From the NCBI RefSeq assembly GCF_003350325.1, contig NZ_QLYZ01000008.1:1-64000 (forward strand): a stretch of 64,000 nt of DNA, in the 5' to 3' direction. The position numbers and the translations under genes are program-made. The notes below the pieces were generated by a model. That model saw only the letters and a program-made list of their open reading frames with translations. It was not told the origin of the DNA and ran no database searches. Below, one piece after another: positions 58,103 through 64,000 of the stretch. The stretch comes from Vibrio rhodolitus (GTDB lineage: Bacteria > Pseudomonadota > Gammaproteobacteria > Enterobacterales > Vibrionaceae). The stretch's first letter is position 1. Each line of letters opens with the position of its first letter.

Positions 58103-59371
58103 TTAACGAATAAAAGAATACAATCCTGTCAATCGATACACACTAATTGCCATTAATACATTCCAAACCGTCAAACCAATTGACACAGAAATTGCTGCTC
58201 CCATTGCTCCATAGTTTGGTATTAGTAAAAACATAGCTATTACGTTCACCACGAGAGATACAGCTAGAGATCTTAGCGCGCTATTTTCATGGCCTGTCAT
58301 ATTCAAAACCACTGCAGCAGAACCCATCAACACATTAACAATTTGCCCTGCAGATAATATTATAATTAGGGGGTACGCTCTGATATATTCCTCTCCGAAT
58401 ACCATATCAATTATTGTATTTCCAAAAAAAATCAGTAGTATAAGAACAGGGACTGAAACAATAGAACTAATACGCACACTTTGAGTAATATAGAATTGGG
58501 TTTTACTTATATTCCCTTCCGTAAATGATCTAGCTATATTCGGCATAATTACACTATTTACAGCATATAAACTTACAGAAATAAGAGAAACAGCTTGCAA
58601 TGCAACTTTGAAATATGCAACTGAACTATAGTCATCCAATGCACCCAGAAGAATAGGGGCTAGTTCCATATTTATATTTGCAATAAGGGACATGATACCA
58701 AAAGGAATGAGATTTATGCTCCAATCCTTAAACATATAAATAGCACTGGAAATGGATGAATTCCTTTTATGCTTTAATTTTAACAGAAAAAAGCCAATAA
58801 CTGAGGATAACAATGCAGAACCACAATAACTCACAATTAGTATATATGCAGACAAATACCCATAACTTACATAGTATATCCCAGAAAAAACTATTGATAG
58901 CAGTGGTATTAGTGCCTTTTCAAGCATTTGAGATAAAATTGGATACCTAAAACCATTCAAACCACCACTTTGGATTATTAAAAAACCCCTACTAGGAATG
59001 ATAATGCATCCAATTATTAATAATGGAATTACATCATCATCAAACCAATCAAAGTAAATAGAAAGACTAACAAATGTAATGGATATACTAGACACTAATA
59101 TGACGTAACCATACGACCAATTAATTATCCCCTTTAATAATCCCCATTTTTTTTCAAATTGATAATTGGCAATTTGTCTTACTAATAATGTAGGAAGCCC
59201 TGCAACAACCGGTAAAGTAGCAACGCTTACAATTGACAGTGCATATCCATATAATCCATATTGTTGAACACCTAATAATTTAGCAAAAAAAACACCAGAA
59301 ACAACTGACAATCCAACACTTGCAACTTGAAAAGATATCGCTTTAATAAACTGAAAGTTTAGTTTTTCCAT
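58103..59371 (-). CDS. wzx: Wzx-type lipid-linked oligosaccharide flippase
   Basis: The 422-residue protein has about twelve to fourteen membrane spans in the MATE/polysaccharide-transport layout, with the N-terminal FIKAISFQVASVGLSVVSGV and FAKLLGVQQYGLYGYALSIV motif typical of Wzx/RfbX. It would flip undecaprenyl-linked repeat units to the periplasm. The presence of wzx and a Wzy-like gene and the lack of ABC transporter genes in view point to Wzx/Wzy-dependent assembly. It contains an A8 tract around codons for EKKW. Confidence 0.88.
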   Translation of the reverse strand: MEKLNFQFIKAISFQVASVGLSVVSGVFFAKLLGVQQYGLYGYALSIVSVATLPVVAGLPTLLVRQIANYQFEKKWGLLKGIINWSYGYVILVSSISITFVSLSIYFDWFDDDVIPLLIIGCIIIPSRGFLIIQSGGLNGFRYPILSQMLEKALIPLLSIVFSGIYYVSYGYLSAYILIVSYCGSALLSSVIGFFLLKLKHKRNSSISSAIYMFKDWSINLIPFGIMSLIANINMELAPILLGALDDYSSVAYFKVALQAVSLISVSLYAVNSVIMPNIARSFTEGNISKTQFYITQSVRISSIVSVPVLILLIFFGNTIIDMVFGEEYIRAYPLIIILSAGQIVNVLMGSAAVVLNMTGHENSALRSLAVSLVVNVIAMFLLIPNYGAMGAAISVSIGLTVWNVLMAISVYRLTGLYSFIR

Positions 59372-59446
59372 CTACCCACACTCTATATGACACATATGTC
59401 ATACTACAAACCTATCTTTCAATATGCATTATACTGATATAAAAAT

Positions 59447-60460
59447 TCAGTCTAAAACAAGTTGTTTTAAACTAGCTATACGCTTAGATACTGTATGATT
59501 TTCTTTAATCAATTTGTAACCATTACGCCTTATGTCAATATAATATTCTGGTCTATTTTTATAGTCGCAAATCTTGGCATTAAAATTTTCTTTATTGACA
59601 AAAACACAATTGACTCCATCTTTAAAACCAAAACTTACTAAATCAACTGTTTCAAAAGCAAAAAGCAATAAGCCTTGAGATGGTATTTCAAAATATTTTG
59701 CCACTGTAATATTATATAATTCATTTGAAGATACCGCTACTACACAAGCATCATAATTTCCTAACCATTCGAAATAATTACTACCCGTGAATTTTTTATT
59801 TCCAGAACCAGCATAATCAAAGGAATCTAACAAACCACTATTAAACGCCCACATTCTTAGATCGTATATATTCTTTTCCGTTTTACCGAACCCTAAAACT
59901 TCATATTTTAATTCATTAACGTTAGGTGGCGTCAATACATCATCAGCAACACACCAAGGAAAACTAATAACACATTCTTCTGGTATTTTTCCATGGTAAC
60001 CTGTTTGTAAAAGTGTCTTTTTATATGGTGTAACTATGTGGGTGATATTGTTTCTAGCTAAGTATTTGGGTAGCCATTTTTTTGAGTGTGAATCACTTAC
60101 TGTAACTAAAACTCTTCTATGTATTTTTGAAAACCTAACTTTAGGAGCGTTCCACCTAGGCTCTAGGCTAACCACATATTTTTTCCTTTTCCCAAATAAG
60201 TAATATGAAATGCAAGAACCACAAACCAAAGCACTAGTTTCATTAACAAATCCAAACCAAAGATCTTTCTGAGATGCAACTTGCCATTTTTTATTAAAGA
60301 AAAAATCACGAGAACAAATAAAAACAACCTCAGATGAGGCTATTTTTTTTTCTTTACTTCTTTTATACGTACTAAGCAAAGAAATGACATCGTAAAAAAT
60401 ACAGCTAATTTCAAAAATAAACCTTCTAACAAAATAAAAATATTTACCAAGCCTGATCAT
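59447..60460 (-). CDS. Divergent glycosyltransferase-like protein
   Basis: The 337 residues are not readily assigned to a family. The C-terminal third (KYFEIPSQGLLLFAFETVDL near 260, then a YKLIKENHTVSKRI end) has the shape of the Glyco_trans_1_2/CgeB-type donor domain, in which a conserved Glu precedes a small hydrophobic loop. The N-terminal half has no recognisable motif and starts with a hydrophobic stretch (residues 1-35) that could associate with the membrane. Codons near 40 contain an A9 tract, so slippage could switch the gene off. The start at 60460 has GGTGG upstream; the longer reading uses TTG. It lies between FkbM and wzx. Confidence 0.55.
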   Translation of the reverse strand: MIRLGKYFYFVRRFIFEISCIFYDVISLLSTYKRSKEKKIASSEVVFICSRDFFFNKKWQVASQKDLWFGFVNETSALVCGSCISYYLFGKRKKYVVSLEPRWNAPKVRFSKIHRRVLVTVSDSHSKKWLPKYLARNNITHIVTPYKKTLLQTGYHGKIPEECVISFPWCVADDVLTPPNVNELKYEVLGFGKTEKNIYDLRMWAFNSGLLDSFDYAGSGNKKFTGSNYFEWLGNYDACVVAVSSNELYNITVAKYFEIPSQGLLLFAFETVDLVSFGFKDGVNCVFVNKENFNAKICDYKNRPEYYIDIRRNGYKLIKENHTVSKRIASLKQLVLD

Positions 60461-60504
60461 AAACAAAGCCACCAATGAAAAAAGTATTTAACGCACATGT
60501 ACTA

Positions 60505-61383
60505 TTACTTTGATATAGCGACTAACATATGATGAAACCTTGCAGGAATCACATCACCTGTAACAATATCAATACGACTTTCCTTATTAAAAACTATTTT
60601 CTGTAGCTTATTTATCCGTCTAACCCATTTGTTCGATACTTCATCATCTTCACTGGAAATCCAGTAAATTGTATAGCCTATATTTTTCAGTAACAATGTC
60701 GAGAGTGTATCATTACCACCATCTATAAAGTCACTTACACTCTGTTCAAATATAATTACGGGTTTATTTTTCTCTATTATGCTTAAGGACCCCTGTAAAA
60801 CTTGATACTCCATACCTTCTACATCTATCTTTATGAGCCCTACATTTTCTAATGTGTCCGGTAGATAAGAATCTAACTTTTTGATTGTGATATCGATTCC
60901 TCTGCTTTTTTCTCTGCTCGTTTTCGTCGATGCTCCTCCCATATTCGTAGGGTTTTCATAAAGTGTTAAATCTTCTTCTTTATTTCCAATCCCGACATTG
61001 TTTATGTTGACATTATTAATTAGGTGCGTATTAAAACTCAACAACTTAAACGTATTAGGATTGGGCTCAAACGAAATAACTTCTTTGAAAAACTTTGAAA
61101 ACATAATAGTATGATTCCCGATGTTTGCGCCAATATCTATAGCGGTATATTTACTAGTATCAACACCTAACTGATGGAATAACTCCTCTATAATTTCTAT
61201 TTCTTTTCTTTCATAAACACCGTGAAGAAATATTTGCTCTCCTATATGATCATTAGCAAACACCGCCATATGATGCTCTCTTTCATCTCTGTATAGCTTT
61301 GCCTTCTTATTCAAGTACTTAGATATATACACATCTTTGACATAATCAAAACTGTAATAATTTTTAACAGAAAATAGCTTCAT
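60505..61383 (-). CDS. FkbM-family methyltransferase
   Basis: It probably O-methylates a sugar of the repeat unit. The 292 residues have the AdoMet-binding motif YTAIDIGANIGNHTIMFSKF near 80, the acidic ribose-binding VISFEPNPNTFKLL near 103, and VGLIKIDVEGMEYQVLQGSL near 193, all diagnostic of FkbM methyltransferases. No membrane span is present. It is the first gene after a candidate promoter and follows the IS remnant, so it may begin a separate transcript of the locus. Confidence 0.88.
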   Translation of the reverse strand: MKLFSVKNYYSFDYVKDVYISKYLNKKAKLYRDEREHHMAVFANDHIGEQIFLHGVYERKEIEIIEELFHQLGVDTSKYTAIDIGANIGNHTIMFSKFFKEVISFEPNPNTFKLLSFNTHLINNVNINNVGIGNKEEDLTLYENPTNMGGASTKTSREKSRGIDITIKKLDSYLPDTLENVGLIKIDVEGMEYQVLQGSLSIIEKNKPVIIFEQSVSDFIDGGNDTLSTLLLKNIGYTIYWISSEDDEVSNKWVRRINKLQKIVFNKESRIDIVTGDVIPARFHHMLVAISK

Positions 61384-61525
61384 AATGTAACTTACAACTC
61401 ATAAAAGTCCGAGATAACCGCAAACATATAAACTAATACCTATAACGTTAACGCAGATATTTAACATAAAATGGGTGCTTTATCAGATTTTTGACATGCA
61501 CTTCTTACTTCTCATCAGTATTGAA

Positions 61526-61553
61526 ATCATACCTTAAGCAAAACGCTTGACAA
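61526..61553 (-). promoter_or_regulatory. Candidate sigma-70 promoter for the FkbM-to-WbpM transcript
   Basis: On the minus strand TTGTCA (61548-61553) and TATGAT (61526-61531) are each one base from consensus and separated by 16 bases. Transcription would start about 135 bases before the FkbM gene. No JUMPstart/ops sequence was seen nearby. Confidence 0.55.
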
Positions 61554-61735
61554 CTCCAAACTTATCATGACATCAAGACCTGGCATCAGTAAATCTTTGC
61601 GACCTGAAAGTGCTATATTTAACATCAATTTCAGCATAGTGAACACCTTTTTCCAAAAACTGTTTACTAGTTGTTTGAAGCCACCGACTTGATAGATACC
61701 TTTTAGTTAGAAAAATAACTAATAGAGAGGTGCTT

Positions 61736-62029
61736 ATGAGCAGCAAGAGATATCCAGAAGAATTTAAAATTGCAGCAGTCAAACAAGTGACTGAAAAACG
61801 TCATAGCGTGGCGGATGTTGCAACGCGACTAGGAACAACGAGCCATAGTTTGTATGCGTGGGTTAAACGCTACGGTCCTAACTCCTCACAATACCAAGCG
61901 CAATCAGATGAAAGCGCTGAAATTCGCCGACTTAAAAAGGAATTGCAGCGAGTAACAGAAGAGCGAGACACACTAAAAAAGCCTCGGTGTACTTCGCAAG
62001 CCAGTCCGGCTGAGGTATGCCTTTATTAA
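61736..62029 (+). pseudogene. IS3-family transposase OrfA, frameshifted near its end
   Basis: From ATG 61736, after GAGAGG, it encodes an OrfA with SSKRYPEEFKIAAVKQVTEK, an HTH (VADVATRLGTTSHSLYAWVK) and a leucine-zipper-like end (RRLKKELQRVTEERDTLKK). The usual ending KKASVYFASQSG is present in the DNA but in another frame; a single base lost next to the A6G slippery site at 61975-61981 explains this. The product therefore runs into a foreign tail (PRCTSQASPAEVCLY), and normal -1 frameshifting would now reach a stop instead of OrfB. Confidence 0.85.
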
Positions 62030-62764
62030 AACGAATCATACAATCAGGTCTGTTCGACTCATGTGTAAAGTCTTTGGAATTCACCCAAGTGCTTATTATT
62101 CTTGGCTCAAAAATCCAGATAGTAGACAAGAAAAGCGGCGAAAATACCTTCTCGGACTGATAAAGCAATTTTGGCTGGAGTCAGGCTGTGTATGGTTATC
62201 GAAAGCCATACCTCAAAGGTAGTGTCGAAAACATCATTGTTTCTAACAAGCTAGCCCGAGAGTTCAACCCGCACGCGCCCAATCAGTCATGGGTAACTGA
62301 TAACACATACATCACAACGCACGAAGGCTGGCTGTATCGGGCGGTAGTGATGAACCTGTTCTCTCTGCGGGTACTTAGTTGGTCAATGAAAGCAGAATAA
62401 CAAAAGAGCTTATCCTTGATGCTTTGCTGATAGCTATTTGGCGTCGTTCACCTATATAAAAAGTGCTCGTTCACTCAAGTCAAGGAAGCCAGTATACCAG
62501 CCATGACTGGGGCTGTTTTTGAAACACCATGGACTCAAATCAAGTATGAGTCGCCGTAGTAGCTGTCACGACAATGCGGTAGCCGAGAGTTTTTTCCAGT
62601 TACTCAAAAGAGAAACAATCAAACGGAAGAGCTATACCACGAGAGAGGAAGCTCGTATGGACATCTTCGAATATATTGAGATGTTCTACAACATTAAGCG
62701 CCAAAATGGTTCCAATAGTCAGTTGTCGCCAGTAAAGTATGAAAACAATATGAAATCAAGTTAA
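62005..62764 (+). pseudogene. IS3-family transposase OrfB remnants
   Basis: OrfB pieces lie in different frames: RLRYAFIKTNHTIRSVRLMC up to about 62190, YGYRKPYLKGSVENIIVSNK to SWSMKAE (62190-62400), ITKELILDALLIAIWRRSP with a stop at 62457-62459, and KHHGLKSSMSRRSSCHDNAV to the end (62522-62764). The catalytic triad is damaged: WVTDNTYI keeps the first Asp and NAVAESFF the Glu, but the second Asp is Ser (VHSSQGSQY). Between the first two pieces the region between two GYRK-coding stretches is deleted. Confidence 0.85.
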
Positions 62765-62812
62765 AGAGTGTCTACTGATTTGGTGGCTATTCACATTTGG
62801 GCATCCCACGCA

Positions 62813-63367
62813 TCAATCAAAGCATCTAGATTGTTTCAATATAAGCCCATTCGCATCCTTGTCTGATAAACACACTTCTGAACCATTGATTAAAGGCCAC
62901 TCAATTCCAAGTTCAATATCATCCCATATGATGCTATGTTCAGCATTAGGATTGTAGAAATCCGTACACTTATATACAAACTCAGCTTCTTCACTCGTTA
63001 CATAGAAACCATGAGCAAAACCTTCTGGTACCCATAACTGGCGTTTGTTCTCAGCAGAAAGGTAGACCCCAACCCATTGACCAAAAGTTGGCGAGTTGCG
63101 ACGAATATCAACCGCCACATCATACACTTCACCAGAAACCACTCGCACAAGCTTGCCTTGTGTATTCTCGGTTTGGTAATGCAATCCTCGCAAGATACCC
63201 TGTTTTGATTTGGAGTGGTTATCCTGTACAAAGGTGGTCGGCTTTCCTGTCACCAACTCTTCAAACCTTTTTTGATTCCATGTTTCCATAAAGAATCCAC
63301 GCTCATCACCAAACACTTGCGGTTCAATGATCTTTACCTCTGGGATTTCTGTTTCAATTACTTTCAT
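62813..63367 (-). CDS. rmlC: dTDP-4-dehydrorhamnose 3,5-epimerase
   Basis: RmlC epimerises the 4-keto-6-deoxy sugar nucleotide in dTDP-L-rhamnose synthesis. The 184-residue cupin has the RGLHYQ motif with the catalytic His near 62, DVAVDIRRNSPTFGQWVG near 84, and GFAHGFYV near 119. It starts two bases after the rmlD stop, so the two are cotranscribed. The stop lies 18 bases from the IS remnant. L-rhamnose is therefore a likely component of the polysaccharide. Confidence 0.95.
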   Translation of the reverse strand: MKVIETEIPEVKIIEPQVFGDERGFFMETWNQKRFEELVTGKPTTFVQDNHSKSKQGILRGLHYQTENTQGKLVRVVSGEVYDVAVDIRRNSPTFGQWVGVYLSAENKRQLWVPEGFAHGFYVTSEEAEFVYKCTDFYNPNAEHSIIWDDIELGIEWPLINGSEVCLSDKDANGLILKQSRCFD

Positions 63368-63369
63368 GT

Positions 63370-64000
63370 TTATCTATATGCCTGAATATTGTCTAATGCA
63401 GATCGCCAATCACTTGATTTTATACCGAAAGTACGTTCGATTTTTCCACAATCAAGTTTCGAGTTTGCCGGTCTTTTTGCTGGCGTGGGATACGCAGAGG
63501 TTGGAATTGCATTCACTTCTGGACACTGTGGTAAGACGTTATATTCCATCGCCTTACCAAAAATAGTTTTTGCAAACTCATACCAACTTACATGCGGCAA
63601 ACCAGAGAAATGATACGTTCCGTAATCAATAGCCTCACCTCTACCAATACATTCCGCAATATGAATCAGCGCATTAGCAATATCGCCAGCATAAGTAGGT
63701 CCACCAAATTGATCGCTCACAACCCCTAACTGATCTCGTTCAGTGCCAAGACGAAGCATAGTCTTCACAAAGTTATGCCCATTTTCGCCAAATACCCAAG
63801 CTGTGCGAAGAATAATATGTTTCTTACATAACTGCGCAGCTAACTCCCCCTCGAACTTACTCTGACCATAAACGCCTTGAGGGTTGGTTGAATCATTTTC
63901 TAGGTACTCACCATCCTTGTCACCATCAAAAACATAGTCGGTTGAGATATGTAGTAATGTGGCTCCAGTTTTCTGAGCTGCAATTGCTAAATTTTTCACA
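63370..64000 (-). CDS. rmlD: dTDP-4-dehydrorhamnose reductase, C-terminal part (partial)
   Basis: RmlD reduces dTDP-4-keto-L-rhamnose to dTDP-L-rhamnose. About 210 residues are in view; the N-terminal Rossmann motif lies beyond the window edge, and the apparent start near 63999 is an internal GTG valine codon. Visible motifs are LLHISTDYVFDGD (catalytic Thr region), VYGQSKFEGE (Tyr and Lys of YxxxK), LRTAWVFG, and the end SDWRSALDNI. It is upstream of rmlC on the same strand; rmlB and rmlA would be expected further out. Confidence 0.94.
   Translation of the reverse strand, partial: VKNLAIAAQKTGATLLHISTDYVFDGDKDGEYLENDSTNPQGVYGQSKFEGELAAQLCKKHIILRTAWVFGENGHNFVKTMLRLGTERDQLGVVSDQFGGPTYAGDIANALIHIAECIGRGEAIDYGTYHFSGLPHVSWYEFAKTIFGKAMEYNVLPQCPEVNAIPTSAYPTPAKRPANSKLDCGKIERTFGIKSSDWRSALDNIQAYR

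Larger units (their letters stand above)
61672..62795 (+). mobile_element. Decayed IS3-family insertion sequence
   Basis: The ends TGTTTGAAGCCACC (61672 onward) and, inverted, TGTGAATAGCCACC (ending 62795) are related imperfect terminal repeats starting with TG. No three-base target duplication is obvious. The 1.12-kb length is about a hundred bases short of a typical element because of an internal deletion. Both transposase genes are broken, so it cannot move by itself. It separates rmlC from the FkbM gene. Confidence 0.82.

Noticed and set aside
61573..61782. Open frame of 69 codons on the minus strand across the left end of the IS remnant
   Set aside because: It crosses the IS boundary, has no family resemblance, and its start lies inside the transposase gene. 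It could hold a scrap of an interrupted gene, but no matching piece was found on the other side of the element.

Overview
The window is a contiguous piece of a Vibrio chromosome. The evidence is the gene content and order: argE divergent from argCBGH, then ppc, the PadR-type virulence and quorum-sensing regulator aphA, cysE-gpsA-secB-yibN, epmA-frdABCD, hslVU, ftsN-cytR-priA-rpmE, metJ-metBL-metF, zapB-glpX, groESL and birA-murB. Vibrio-type dispersed repeats lie between many of these genes. The species cannot be fixed from the sequence alone. No tRNA, rRNA or CRISPR array was seen.

Layout: (1) 1-240 is the end of an IS3-family element, followed by the peroxide-defence pair ahpF/ahpC, with an OxyR-like site and a repeat-rich gap of about 0.95 kb. 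(2) 3.6-9.7 kb is arginine biosynthesis around shared ARG boxes, with an ERIC-like repeat inside the argC-argB gap. (3) 10-18 kb holds ppc, aphA, cysE, gpsA, secB, the rhodanese yibN and epmA. (4) 18.5-22 kb is the four-gene fumarate reductase operon, whose assembly partner functions lie elsewhere; a BCCT transporter follows. (5) 24-31.9 kb holds hslVU, galE, ftsN, cytR, priA and rpmE; galE sits inside a cluster that is usually uninterrupted. (6) 32-39 kb holds a short malic enzyme, a patch of palindromic repeats, and the methionine genes under tandem MetJ boxes. (7) 39-49.3 kb holds zapB, glpX, a membrane diguanylate cyclase, groESL under a heat-shock-like promoter, a DUF3135-like gene, birA-murB, a GNAT protein and pssA.

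(8) 49.35-64 kb is the accessory region: a surface-polysaccharide (O-antigen or capsule) locus read entirely on the minus strand. It runs rmlD-rmlC, an IS3-family remnant, an FkbM methyltransferase, a divergent glycosyltransferase, a Wzx flippase, a TupA-like ATP-grasp protein, two glycosyltransferases, a Wzy-like polymerase, another GT4 enzyme, then an epimerase/reductase, an initiating phosphoglycosyl transferase and a WbpM-like 4,6-dehydratase. The genes from about 52.8 to 62 kb are visibly more AT-rich than the backbone and carry many A/T homopolymer tracts, as expected of horizontally exchanged polysaccharide genes. The last three genes look like a module that makes and loads the first sugar (probably QuiNAc or FucNAc) onto undecaprenyl phosphate. 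The rest would build, flip and polymerise a Wzx/Wzy-dependent repeat unit.

No wholly new defence or mobile system was found. The most interesting items are the subtypes of the ERIC-like repeats, the palindrome patch after the malic enzyme gene, the poorly recognised glycosyltransferase with an A9 tract, the ATP-grasp protein in the polysaccharide locus, and candidate regulatory sites at aphA, glpX, rpmE and the FkbM gene.
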